DNA of 64,000 bases from Mesostigma viride (taxonomy: Eukaryota; Streptophyta; Mesostigmatophyceae; Mesostigmatales; Mesostigmataceae): contig RPFO01000313.1 of the NCBI GenBank assembly GCA_009746045.1, positions 409,340 to 473,339 on the forward strand, given 5' to 3'. Position numbers and translations under genes: made by a program. The notes under the pieces are model-generated. The model was not told the DNA's origin and did no database searches. It saw nothing but the letters and a program-made list of their open reading frames with translations. Each line of letters opens with the position of its first letter. Positions within the stretch are counted from its first letter, which is position 1. Below, in pieces: positions 17,730 through 28,334 of this stretch.

Positions 17730-18295
17730 CAGACATGACCTGGTACGAGTACAAGATCCGGTTCATTGAGGCCCTCAGTCCCGAGCTGCAGGATGAGGTA
17801 CTGAAGCACTACGCTGAGGTCCCCTGGGATGAGTGGGATATCCTGAAAATCCAGCGGTATCTTCTGCAGGTGGCCGATGTCGTGGCTCGCGGGCGCGCAC
17901 CATCGGTGCGTCGTTTCTTCCGATCAGGTCCCCCGCACGACGGCGAGGAGAACGATGACTCCCCCGATGACCTGGAGGACGGGAACGCTGACCATGGCCT
18001 CAACGCCATCGACGCGAGTAAAGCCCATTGCTTCATGTGCTTTGAGGTGGGTCACCTCAAGCGCGACTGCCCCAAACTCCGTAGCAGGCACGCTGGACGT
18101 GGCACGGGGGAGACCGAGCCCAGGTTTTCAGGCCCGGCGTTCGGCAGTCGCCCGGACTCCTCCGGCCCAAGGGACAAGCCCCGCAACGCGGACGAGAGGG
18201 CGCCAGCAGGCCCGGCAGTTCACGACTCAGCAGTGCCAGCAGCCGCAGCCGCCAGCGATGAGTTCTACCAAGGGCGTGCTGCGCGCGGTCAATGA
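17711..18295 (+). pseudogene. gag: Gag C-terminus with CCHC zinc knuckle
   Basis: This is the shifted continuation of gag. WYEYKIRFIEALSPELQDEVL and WDILKIQRYLLQVADVV finish the capsid region. The zinc knuckle CFMCFEVGHLKRDC follows at 18,029-18,070, in the CX2CX4HX4C pattern. A Pro/Arg/Gly-rich tail ends at a TGA at 18,293. An overlapping frame continues with LRAVNEIEAHRLASGQ to about 18,380, suggesting another small shift before the protease region. Confidence 0.78.
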
Positions 18296-18379
18296 GATCG
18301 AGGCTCACCGACTAGCCTCCGGACAGCGTGCGACCTTTGAGTCACCAGCAGTGGCCGGTTACGAGTTTGCCGCTGGGAG

Positions 18380-18772
18380 TATACTATAAAATATATTATT
18401 ATATTAGTATATATTTAATTAATAATGATATATTTATAATATGTTCACTCCGGTGCGCTTTTCCAGTCCTAGTGGCTGGCCACCTTAGCCATTCTGAGAA
18501 TGCCCACCTGTGTAGGACAAGGGGGGTGTCTGTTTTGCCCCACACATGTACCAAATACCAAGGGTGCATTGGTCCTGCACAGTAGCAGGTCACTCTGTTA
18601 TCATGATGTCAGTAGTAAGGGGGGTGTTTGGAATCATACACTGACCCCATGTATAGACGCCGTTGGCGGTAATGGGAAATTACTATTAGGCGTCTGGCAC
18701 TAGTGTTTTATATAGGGTACCGTTGGCGGTAATGGGATATTATATTAGAATGTAATAATATATTGAGATACG
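18380..18772. mobile_element. AT-rich insertion between gag and protease (tentative)
   Basis: About 390 bp of AT-rich DNA separates the gag tail from the protease motif. Near its ends are AATATATTATTATA and TAATAATATATT in inverted orientation, and CGTTGGCGGTAATGGGA occurs twice (near 18,662 and 18,723). The flanking bases do not give a clean target duplication. It has no coding capacity. It may be a small MITE, but the boundaries are uncertain. Confidence 0.35.
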
Positions 18773-19080
18773 GCCAACCAACCGTCATGGATGTCAAGTT
18801 TTTGGTCGACACAGGCGCTTCCACGTCCTTCATCAACGCGGCACTGGTGCGCCGGCTGGGCCAGTCACGCCCAGCCCCCACACCGGACGGCCGTGCATCT
18901 GACCCACTCGGATGGTCGCCAACACCAATCGCCCGGTCTGGCAGATATCAAAGGTGTGCTGCAAGGCACCCCGGTCGACCTGGCTGCGACCATCGCACCG
19001 CGCTGGGCGCAGCGGACATCATCATTGGGCTCGACTGGTTGGACGCGCAGGATGTGGACATTCGCGTGCGCCGGCAGTAA
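18763..19080 (+). pseudogene. Retropepsin remnant of the gag-only element
   Basis: The start of the domain reads DVKFLVDTGASTSFINAALVRRLG, with the catalytic DTG intact, and the end reads GAADIIIGLDWLDAQDVDI, the hydrophobic-Gly-Leu-Asp-Trp-Leu signature of gypsy-type proteases. Between them the sensible sequence moves between frames (ADIKGVLQGTPVDLAATIAP lies in another frame), so at least two indels have occurred. No RT follows. This supports a Ty3/gypsy-like ancestor. Confidence 0.72.
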
Positions 19081-22000
19081 TTGTACGATCGCGCGGACGC
19101 GTCGTCCCCGGGGGAAGGGGAGGGGTCGCAGAGCGTATGAAACCGCAGAGCGTATGAAACCAGATGGCTACTAATAATACCATATACTTCTTTACTATAC
19201 CTACCTTTTTTATACTAAGTACTTGCACTGGTCCACTACACTTCTTTATGATACCATACTCTTCTTAATTATATCTAGCTCCTGTATGATCGGCACGGTT
19301 CGGCTTTGGATCGAGCCGGCCATCTATGTAGGAATCCACCGCAGCCGCGCGTGGATCCGACGACCCTTCTACTGCCATGCCAGGGATCGATGCGCAGCCG
19401 CGCGTGGATTCGACGACCCTTCTACTGCCATCTCTGATCGATGCGCCAACGTGCGGATATTATATATTTTCGATATTCTCAATATTCTATATTCTCTATT
19501 TTCTATATAATATATTTTCTCTATGCTATATTCTCTATGGGATAATCTGCAATTGGTGGTGGGCTTGAACGGAGGATTCTACTACTAAGGCGCCCGTACC
19601 GGGCGGGATGCCGGATTCGGCGGCGAATGCCAGCGACCCCAGGCTACAGCCTGACTGCACGTCGCGTCCCGCGTGACCAACGGACGCGGAGTCCCATGGC
19701 ATGCGGCCAAGTATTATTATAGGGAGCCTTCCGGCTGGCGGCTATGAGTCACGGCTCCCTGACTTCCTGGCGCGTGAGGGACGTGCATGGCTTCTCGACG
19801 TGCTCCCGTACGTGATTAATTTCACTAGTGCGGCACGGTGCATGGAGACGGCACGGTGCACTGGAGGCTGCTGCAACCCCGAAGCGACTGGGCGATCATG
19901 CAGGGTGGAGCATGCATTGAATCGTGGTCCGGGCCGGCAAACAGATGTACAGCACCTTGTTGAATTGTCGGTAGCCAACCAATGGGCTACCCCGGCATTG
20001 AGTCGACGCCTACTAGCTGGGTCAGGGCACTCCCGGGCTCGAGTACCCGTGCATGCAGGGCGCGCCCGCGTCCGCCGCGACTGTCGGGAGTAAGGGCCCC
20101 CGGGGCTGCAAGCATATGCGGGCACGGTGCAGTTGCATGGCGACAGCACGTACTGCCGGCAGTAGTGGTGGATGACCCAGCCGGTCGTGGTTGCACTGGT
20201 TGCGCTGGTGCCGGTCGTGGTTGCATCAGAAGCCGGTGGCGGTGTCCAGTCATTGTCTCACCACCTCAACAGTGCGCGTGCATGGTGCCGATGCCACATG
20301 ATGTGGCGCTGTCGCCCCGCAGACTGCCGGTATCCGAGTAACACCCGGTATCACTGCATTGGGCCGGTACATCCGCTCTGAGCGGACCCGGCGCTGAGGC
20401 GCGCTGAGCCATGGCAGAGCACTGAGGTACATGGGACGTGCGGGATCTGGCCGTCGAGGGCGAGTCACGGGGACTGTAGTAACGGCGACCCGAGACTGAG
20501 AGGCAGGCAGGATCGAGCTGCTGGAGTCTGAGCACCTAGTCACTGCCCGCGACCCTGTGCATGGCTACCATCGCGCAGTGTTCGCGTCCCTCCTGTGGGC
20601 TGAGCCCGGTAGGGAGTTGTTCCTTGCACCACTGGTGGAGGCCGATCGAGCGTGATTTGCAAGTGGCTCGTGTCCGCGTGCCTACGAGGTTGCATGGATG
20701 AGGGACTCAGAGCAGGGCGTTCCATGTGCATGGCGGGCGGGCTGTGCATGTGGGCTTCAAAATGTACTATACCCCATGGCCATGCACTGGTACAGGGGTG
20801 GTGAGAGGCCTTCAAGCTTCGAGTGGGGGATGTGGCAATGCGCGGTGGGGACTGCATACATAGGGGCGTGTTTCTGTTGCGGGAATCGGGCTCCTGGGCA
20901 CTAGACAGCCAAGCGGGGTGAACAGGCGGTGATCGGTCGTGCGCGGGATTGACCCCGGCCCACGATCGCTGTATGTGCTTGAGCACCTGTGTGCTGGGCG
21001 CGATCGATCGCGAGCCCGAGGAGCTCTTGTTTGGGACTGCGGGGTTGCTTCGGCCCTACTCCATGAGCAGCACGGTGTCTCGCAGGGGCAACGTTACTGA
21101 TACGACAGTTCCTGCAAGGCGTGTCACTCCCCGACCTGTCCATTGCATTGTATAAGTGCGGGCATTGCGGGCGCTATGCAGTCCACGTCGGCGGCCTCGA
21201 GCATCACATGCATATGGGCCTGCGCAAACATCAACCGTGCTCTTGCTGTGCAAGTGTCACGGAGGGTGTGACTGCGAGCTGAGGAGTTTTCCCCCGCTTG
21301 TGGTGGAGTTCAGGCACATTGGTGCAGCAGTCAGAAATGTGGGGACCGGCGACTGCTTCGGTCTATGCACGTCGGCCGGAGTGGTGTTGTGCCTAACTTA
21401 CTGCAGATTCGTGGAGGAGTCGGCAGGGCGCACTCCAGTGGACTGTCACGCTGGGGCCCTGCTAGTTTTGGGCACTTAACGTGCCATATTATCCAAGTTT
21501 CCGGTTTTGATCGACTTTGACTGTTTCCTGCGCTGGATAGATCGAGACGGCGGGGCGCACTCTAGTGGACACACTAGGGCCTTGCGGGCACCTGCATGCG
21601 TTCGCAGGTGCAGGGGAGGCGCACTTTAGCGGCCACGCTAGGGCTTCCCCCGCTATACAGCCACTCCAGCGGCGGCCAGGGACGGCCACGTTGCATGGTC
21701 GGTTGGCTCACGGCGCGCCTGTATTTGAGATGCAACGCGTACAGCTGTCGGTAGTGAGGCGATGGATCAGTTTCTTCTGGTGCACGCCCTCGCTTCTGAG
21801 CATGGGGCCTGCACTGCATGCTGTGCCTCACCGTAGTCGTCGACGCTAGTAGTACTTCTTAATCGTCATGTGATTACGCGCATCAGTCGCGCTGTAAGGC
21901 TGGGTTTCGGCTGGACGGGATACATGACTGGCCACCTCGTCGGCCGGATCATCAAGTTGTATGCATGAAAAATATTCCCTCCTGCTGACAGTCCCGATTG

Positions 22001-22495
22001 GCTATATAAAGAGTTGCCCTTGCGTGGCAAGTCTGGGGGGACCTGGTTTCACTGGCCCGTTGGTGCACAAGGGCTGGGACATAGTACCCCTATGGTCAAC
22101 ATTTCATCAAGTTTGAGGCTGCTCAGGACCTTAGGACTGAAGGTGTCACCCTACCAGGTGGCGTTCGAGAGAGACTTGCGCTCGTATCCCGGTAGTCTGA
22201 TCCAGAGTATGACACCCATGGGTCGTCAGGCCCTTATTGCGGCCCGGAGCAACCACGGCGTGCCAACAACGGCGGTCGCTGAGATGGTTGTGAGAGTTAT
22301 ATGACGGATAGCGGTCGAATGATCCTGTCATCATGTTTCATGCTACTACGTCAGGGTTGGTCTTGTGCATCAACCTCTGGAGGAATTGGTATTACTAACC
22401 CGCGGGTGAACCGGGGTTGGGTAATAGTACTCTTATAGTAGCGTAGCTTACTTGTTTCCTTTCTATCTCTTGTACGGTAGGGACTACCGACCCCC
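19081..22495 (+). other. 3.4-kb interior of the gag-only element without recognisable genes
   Basis: In an autonomous relative this space would hold RT, RNase H and integrase; no such motif is visible in any frame. The GC-rich sequence has many short open frames without coding character. A 38-bp segment is duplicated at about 19,341 and 19,395 (54-bp spacing). A motif of the type GGCGCACTCCAGTGGAC recurs near 21,427, 21,555 and 21,617. A TATA-like CTATATAAAG occurs near 22,001. The origin, deletion with replacement or captured host DNA, is unknown. Confidence 0.6.
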
Positions 22496-22510
22496 GTGGG
22501 GGGGGAGGAG
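22496..22510 (+). promoter_or_regulatory. Polypurine tract of the gag-only element
   Basis: GTGGGGGGGGAGGAG lies directly before the right LTR, as expected for the plus-strand primer. Confidence 0.65.
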
Positions 22511-23183
22511 TGTTACGTCCCGGCCCTTTTGGACGGACGTAACAATGGAATAAATTATGTAGTTTGACTTGTTGTCATAGTCCGTAGGACTTTGGGACTC
22601 ATTTCGGGACTTAATTTGGGAATCGTCCCTTGGTCAGGACTTTTGTATGGAACTATGACAGTTTGTGTGACTCGGACCAGTTATTTTGGGGCCTAGGTTG
22701 TTGTATGCGTGTATCTTCTAGGGGCCGGTGCAGTCGCGCCGCGCTGCGTACTTTATAGCTAGTTGAGATATTGTACTCATGCGTGGATTCTGTAGGCGAG
22801 GGTCGATGTCGACCCGAGGATCTTGTGTGGACTGCATGCTTTGGAAGGTCGGCGCCATGTTGGCGCCCCTTGCCAGCTTAGTGGCAGACCTATAGGTGAA
22901 ATTGGTCCGAGGACGAGAGTCTCGTCCTCTTGGTTTGATGAATGTAAAGTGCGATGACGCCTTCATATTAAACCTGGGGCAACTATCCATTTGTAATTGG
23001 TATTGCTAGCCACTATAAGACTGTGTGTATTAATTAGCTTGGCATCAAGTCGCGGTGCCAGATATCTCACGACCCCAGTCGTGAAGCGCAATCTGCATTT
23101 GGCCACCTTGAATCTTCCTAATTCCGGCATGGTAGATCTTTCGCTACGTAGCTCAGGCTAGGTGTCTGGGCTGGGACGTAACA
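22511..23183 (+). repeat. Right LTR of the gag-only element
   Basis: The 673-bp copy has the same TGTTACG...CGTAACA ends as the left LTR and is followed by the CCCAG duplication at 23,184-23,188. Confidence 0.93.
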
Positions 23184-23339
23184 CCCAGCTCACTCCAATG
23201 AAAAAGTGTAAGGTGAAAAGGGGGTAGGCAATGAAAAAAATAGACTGGATGTACAAACATAACAGTGTGCATGGGCAAGCCCCCGGCCCCTACCTACCCT
23301 GGCAGGAGGAAGCGGGGCGCTTTGCTGAGTAGAGTAAAT
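23184..23339. other. Flank between LTR element and LINE cluster
   Basis: It begins with the right CCCAG target duplication. No gene is seen; the sequence is purine-rich near the start and then GC-rich. Confidence 0.5.
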
Positions 23340-23404
23340 TAGATTAAATTAAATTAAGTTAGAACATGACTCCGTTGGGAGATCATGTAGCACATATATT
23401 CCCT
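23340..23404 (-). mobile_element. LINE 3' end (minus strand), left piece
   Basis: The minus strand reads GGGAATATATGTGCTACATG, then ATCTCCCAACGGAG, then an A/T-rich tail. This matches the LINE 3' ends at 25,845 and 62,851. It is separated from its continuation at 24,450 by a second LINE insertion that duplicated ACATATATTCCCT. Confidence 0.75.
23392..23404. repeat. 13-bp target duplication ACATATATTCCCT, left copy
   Basis: It is repeated exactly at 24,450-24,462, flanking the R2-like LINE fragment. The length fits target-primed reverse transcription. Confidence 0.88.
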
Positions 23405-24449
23405 CGGTCGCCTCCGTTCAATCTCCCGCCGCATTCCCTGCTCGCGTCATCGATAAACACCAGAAAACCTACGCGGGTATTCTGCACACGGCTGATTGGA
23501 TTGCTCTTTTCGCGGACCTCAACGCCCAGGGACGTGCGTGGCTGTTCTCGCTTTCCTTGCGGAGTGTGGGCTCGGCGTCCCTTCGTGCTCTTCCCATGGC
23601 CCCCCCATTCGCCTTGGCTCCCAGCCACTACTCGGTGGCGCTCCGGCACCAGCTATTTGCCCCGCAGCCTCTTGTTCCGGCCGGGCGGCCTTGTGGTAGC
23701 TGTGGGCAGCCGCTGGATCCCACGGGGACTCACTACCTTTCCTGCATGGGGGGCCAACAGAATCAGAATTGGTATTTGTATTTGCACACTGTCCTCCTGA
23801 CGGTGGTGCTCGCCATGGTTCGGTCGGTTTTCCCCCACGCGAATATCCGGTCCGAGGATGCGGATGGCGCTGCCTTCTATTCCCCCAACCACCGGCCTGA
23901 CATACATCGTGGTGCTTGACTTTGAGGGGGGTGGCCGGCATCTGCTTATCGACGTTTCGGTGGCGCGGCCCTTGGCTCTTAGCCACGTGGCTGGGGCCTC
24001 CCTCACGGCAGGTTACACGGCGGACCGGGCGGAGCGGGCCAAGCTCCTGGCCTACGGCGACGTCGGGCACCATCGTGTGGTGCCCTTTGTCCTGGAGGAG
24101 TTTGGGGCCATGGGGCCCCTGACCTCCGCCTTCTTCAAGGAGTGTTGCCGGCTCCGGGAGGACCGGCTGGACCTGGAGGGCCAGCGGGCCTCATGGTCGG
24201 CGCGGACCTGGACGTCATATTGGCGTCAGCGCTTGTCGGTGGCGCTGACTCGGGCCATGGCTGACATCATGCTCCGCCGTACGCGGGCTGATTTTGCGGT
24301 GCAGCAGGGCTATTAGGTTCCTCCCGTTAGGAGTTTCCATTGGTCTTATCGTAGTATAGAGCTTTGACATGGCTCTGTATAGAGGTTTATAGCTGGGTGT
24401 TTGCTTTGGTTTGAGTGATTTCACTCTGCTGTAAGTAATTATATTATTA
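23405..24449 (+). mobile_element. 5'-truncated LINE with restriction-enzyme-like endonuclease
   Basis: A LINE 3' fragment lies between 13-bp duplications, ending in an ATTATATTATTA-like tail. The reading frame from 23,405 gives RVIDKHQKTYAGIL, then ADWIALFADLNAQGRAWLFS, then a CCHC motif CGSCGQPLDPTGTHYLSC. An R2-type endonuclease follows (RPDI...LIDVSV, then AERAKLLAYGDVGHH), the PD-(D/E)xK arrangement. A one-base insertion near 23,905 separates the PD motif (frame 1) from the catalytic IDVSV (frame 2). The frame ends at 24,316. The reverse transcriptase was lost by 5' truncation. This LINE type is distinct from the APE-type LINE at 28,207-33,459. Confidence 0.82.
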
Positions 24450-24698
24450 ACATATATTCCCTTGCTGGATGGATGGAGGTGGGCGAAGCCGCGAAACCGA
24501 ACTAAGCTAACTCTAAGCTAATCTAGAAAATCCTAACTACTCTACTCAGCAAAGCGCCCCTTCCTCCTGAAGGGGGGGGGCTTGCCCACAGGGGCTGGCG
24601 TGTGAGCCTGGACAATCGTCTTTTACCTCGTCTTCATTGTTCTGCATAGCAGTCCAAGCAAGAGAGAGGGAGGAATTGCGGTGTTCAGACTGGGCTGG
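24450..24698 (-). mobile_element. LINE 3' region (minus strand), right piece
   Basis: The sequence is antisense to a LINE C-terminus and 3' UTR and matches 62,874-63,120 closely. Shared words include GCTTGCCCACAGGGGCTGGCGTG-like sequence and TCTGCATRGCAGTCCAA. With 23,340-23,404 it forms one LINE end split by the R2-like insertion. Homology stops near 24,698. Confidence 0.75.
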
Positions 24699-24989
24699 TG
24701 TCACGTCCGTGATCATTTACGTCCGTGCACTCAACAAGTTACGCGGTCGCCGTAATCGGAATCGTTACCGACGTTTGGTTGGTTCCGATTAAGTTGAGTC
24801 GAGTCACTGAAACGGCGTTGAGTTGAGTTTATTCCCGCGCCGGTGGTCCGACAGGGTTATAATAAGTATAAGGCGGAGCCAATTTTCGGAAGAACCGTTA
24901 GGTTCGCCAGAATTGGCGAAGCTTATAAGGCCGTACACGTGAGAAAAGACATAGGAATAGGGGAGCAATGGTGCTCACCACTAGACACT
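24699..24989. other. Unassigned spacer between LINE fragments
   Basis: No gene or known element is recognised. It starts TGTCACGTCCGTGATC, somewhat like an LTR start, but no partner or end was found in this window. Confidence 0.4.
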
Positions 24990-25885
24990 CCCGGCCAGTT
25001 AGGCTCGAAACACCACCGCTGCCGCGCCTGCTCGACGGGACGGAGGTCCCGTTCCGCGATCGCTTCAAACTGTTGGGGAGTAGGCTCCCTGACACTGCAG
25101 ACGATGTGGACACCCGCATCGGCCTGGCCTGGGCCAGGCTCCGTTCGCTCAACACCTACTGGCGCTCAGAAGGGCCTGGGCGAGCACCGCAAGCGCATGC
25201 TCTTCAAGGCTCTCGTCCTCACGGTGCTCACGTATGGCGCCGAGGCGTGGACACTCACACCCACACTGGCAGCTAAGATCAACGGCACGGTTTACCGGGA
25301 TGCTCCGACAGGTCCTTAACGTAGGGTTTTCCAAGCGCCCGTCATTAGAGTCTTTGTATCATGGTATGCCTCGTATTTCGGACGAGATTAGGCAGCGTAG
25401 GATAGCATTTGTAGGACACCTTGCTCGCACCAGCCAGGTCGACACCGCCCTTGGTCTGGCAGGCCCCCAGAGGCTTGGCCAACCAGGGCGCGGCACATTC
25501 TGACCTGGCCTGGCCCCAAGGGCATTCCCAAAAGGGTAGGGAAACCTGTCACGAACTACACCCAGATGTTGCTGGACGACCTAGTGGCCCCAGCCCAGTC
25601 TGAACACCGCATCCACACTCTCTCCCTTCTTTGGACTGCCATGCAGGACAAGACGCGGTGGCAGAAGATTGTCAAGGCTCACACGCCAGACCCTGTGGGC
25701 AAGCCACCTCCCCCCAAGAGGAGGAGGCGTTTTGATGAGTAGTGTATTTAGGCTTTTCTAGACTAGATAGCTTAGAGTTAGGTTAGTTCGATTACGCCGC
25801 TTCCTCCACTCCACCCACCCACCATGGAATATGTGCTACAAGATCTCCCAACGGAGGCATGTTATAATTTAATTTAATTTTAATG
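24990..25885 (+). pseudogene. LINE reverse transcriptase C-terminal fragment
   Basis: Homologous sequence begins at LPRLLDGTEVPFRDRFKLLG and continues through GLAWARLRSLNTYW, LFKALVLTVLTYGAEAWTL, VLNVGFSKRPSLESL and RIAFVGHLARTSQVDT, ending with a basic KRRRRFDE tail near 25,740. These motifs lie in three different frames, so at least three indels have occurred. The 3' UTR ends with the CTCC-CAAC-GGAG hairpin at 25,845 and a TTTAATTTAATTTTAA tail. It is a 5'-truncated, dead copy of the same family as 11,288-12,044 and 62,820-64,000. Confidence 0.85.
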
Positions 25886-27234
25886 GGTACAGGACACAAC
25901 CTTGCCACATGCACCCCGTGGTGAAGGGGGAATGGTGATTGGTGGGCTGGTGCCTTCCGCAGTCCGCCGGACTGCGGCACAACTGCCTTTGAGCCCTCGT
26001 ACAGCCGGCGAATGGCAGCAATAAATGCTGGTGGCACACGGTCCAGAGCTAGGATGGCCCAAAGAGCCTCCCAGATTGAGGACGGCCGGTGTTAAAAGCC
26101 TTGACATAGTCGACAAAAATGACGACAAAAGTGGAAAACCATCAGGGCAAATGCGACGCACCTCCTCCACGGCCGGCCGGCGCGCGACAAACATGTGCAG
26201 CCCCATGACAGTGTTACGACCACTACGGAAACCCATCTGAGACTCACCCGGCGAGGTGACAGTGGGTCCAACGCGGCGCTGAGGCGCATGTGCAGCATCA
26301 TGCGCATGAAGACCTTCAGCGCGGCTCTCTGCCGAGGCAGACACCCCGATAGTTCAGACCGGGCTCGTGGCAGCAGAACCCTTCTTGTACAGCAAGACTC
26401 AATTGGATGGCCGTCTGCCATTCAGCAGGCGGAGGCTCATCAGAGAGCAGAACACGATTGCAGAACGCCAGCAGAAGGTCTCGGACCACCGGAGGTCAGG
26501 GGTGTTGGGCAGCTCGGCCGAAAGGTAGTTGGCACCGACCGCCGCATCGTACCGCAATGAGCGAGCAAGGGCACCACCGTCCAATTCCTCCGAAGTGGAG
26601 GGGTGGACGATCGCGTCGTTGGTGGCAAGGCAGCCCTCCTTCAAGGCGCGGGGACTTGGCATTGCGCGGTCGAGTGTTCCATCCGGAGCCGGACAGTGCG
26701 AAAGATCTAATATAGTATAAGGTGAGGGCGCCGCGGGCACCGAAGAGGGCGCCGTGGGCGGCAAGGGTTCCAACAACACCAGGACGGGCGGCCGTCTCGG
26801 GGTGAAGCGGCGGGGGGGGGGGGGGGCGCGAGCCCCACCCGTCAAGGAAACATTGTGGGCCAACCAGCGGTCAAGGCTGACCGGCGCCTCGCCGTCCCCC
26901 GTGTGCTCCACCGGGGTGCGCTCGACCAGCCGCCGGCCGCCGAGCCGGTCCAGGTGGTACCCGTTTCCTTGCCCTGGTTGCAAGCTTGGCAGGCCGCTTG
27001 GCATCCACTATGCACTGGGCCGCCTCTGCGTCTTGAGCGCGTGCGTAGGCCGCGACAAGGGCGGCCTTGAGCACCGGTTTCAGCAGCGGCCGTTCCGGTT
27101 ACGCTTGAGGCGGTGCCAGCCGGGCGGACACTGGACCTATGGGTCCTGTCGGTAGAGCGGGCCGGGGCGGCGGCGGGGCATGGCCGGCAGATGCCGGGCC
27201 GCCAGCAGCAGTGCACGGGCCACAAAGCCCGCAA
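25886..27234 (-). pseudogene. LINE N-terminal region and RT fingers (minus strand)
   Basis: On the minus strand a low-complexity Pro/Arg/Ala-rich N-terminus (near 27,200-26,700) leads to a segment rich in LINE features: STSEELDGGALARSL, then MGFRSGRNTVMGLHMF. In shifted frames VPPAFIAAIRRLYEGSKAVV and the codons of TTGCMWQGCVL follow; this corresponds to the RT up to the GVWQGCVLSP motif. The fragment is broken by several frameshifts and ends abruptly at about 25,886, next to the tail of the plus-strand LINE. A 16-G run interrupts it at about 26,811-26,826. Confidence 0.68.
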
Positions 27235-28193
27235 AAATGGCTATCACTGACCGCACATAATCATTCTGCTCACATAATCATGCCGCTCACGTTGCATGCA
27301 CTACGTCAGTCTGTGTTTGTTTTTAATTTGGTTATAAGTATGATCAGAATAAGTATAGCATGCATGATCGAGTACTTTTCAGGGCCGACGTGATTGCGGC
27401 GAGTAATGACTGTAAACTCTGTGAAGCGGGAAAATCAGTTTACCCTGGGTTCACCCTCCTTCTGTAGTTAAGATAATTCCAATATATTCAAGGATAACGA
27501 GGTTCTGCATGGCCTGGCGAGTGGCGAGATTTCCTACCTGAGTTTTGAATTGGGATAACGCTGCTTGCAGTTCGACGAATATCGCACTGACTCTTTGTCA
27601 AAATCATCCATGAATGTTCTTGTTGCAAGCCCTCCACAACCGGCCATTCTTTGTGAAGACCCTTGGGATTTCGCGTGCCTCACCTCAATCCACTTTACCC
27701 GGAACATCTTGTATAGCTAGGGACATAATTTTTTACGTACACGGCTACACATTTGCACCTCCATTCATTTCCATCACCCTGAACGACTCGACAAACGCGG
27801 ATAAGATAACAGCCGACTCGAGTAACCATGGTCCGGATCCTCCAGAGTCCTCGCCTGCGCTAATTGTCTCAATGATGACCAAATCAGGTTGTTGCAAGGT
27901 GACGTTTGACGTCTCTGCTTAGGAGAACGCCCGGCCCGCTGCCGGCAATCCCGTGCATAAAGACGCGACTTGAAGAGGCCGCGATAAGTATGTAAAAACA
28001 ACAAAAATATCAGTGGCTACCCAGCAAGCATACCCAATCACATAAAAAAAAAAGGCGCACGAATTTTTAATAATTATGAGCTACATAAGTGATGTGCGCA
28101 ACCTTAGCCAGTCGCAGCTCCAGTCGCCATGGTCTTAGTCGTGTCGTCTGTACGCTGTATGTATTCACCGGATGTATTCCCCCTCGGAACAGG
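27235..28193. other. Intergenic region without recognised features
   Basis: About 960 bp of mixed composition with several short open frames, none with recognisable motifs. I see no gene here. Confidence 0.5.
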
Positions 28194-28206
28194 CTCGGAA
28201 ACACAT
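28194..28206. repeat. 13-bp target duplication CTCGGAAACACAT (3' side of LINE)
   Basis: The same 13 bases are found at 33,460-33,472, on the far side of the minus-strand LINE. They directly adjoin the poly-T run that marks the LINE's poly-A tail. Confidence 0.88.
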
Positions 28207-28334
28207 TCTTTTTTTCGGGGAAATGGGTATATTTTATTAGCCTATTATGGACCAAAGAGGTGAGAGGGGAAATGAGTATCAGCGAATCCTAATGAAGGTG
28301 GGCACACACACGTGTGGCGGTGACAGGTGAAAGG

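Noticed and set aside
22014..22304. 96-codon frame near the right end of the gag-only element
   Set aside because: It begins at a non-ATG codon and shows no motif; treated as non-coding.
24699..24989. Solo LTR beginning TGTCACG
   Set aside because: No matching CA end, target duplication or partner LTR could be found in the window.
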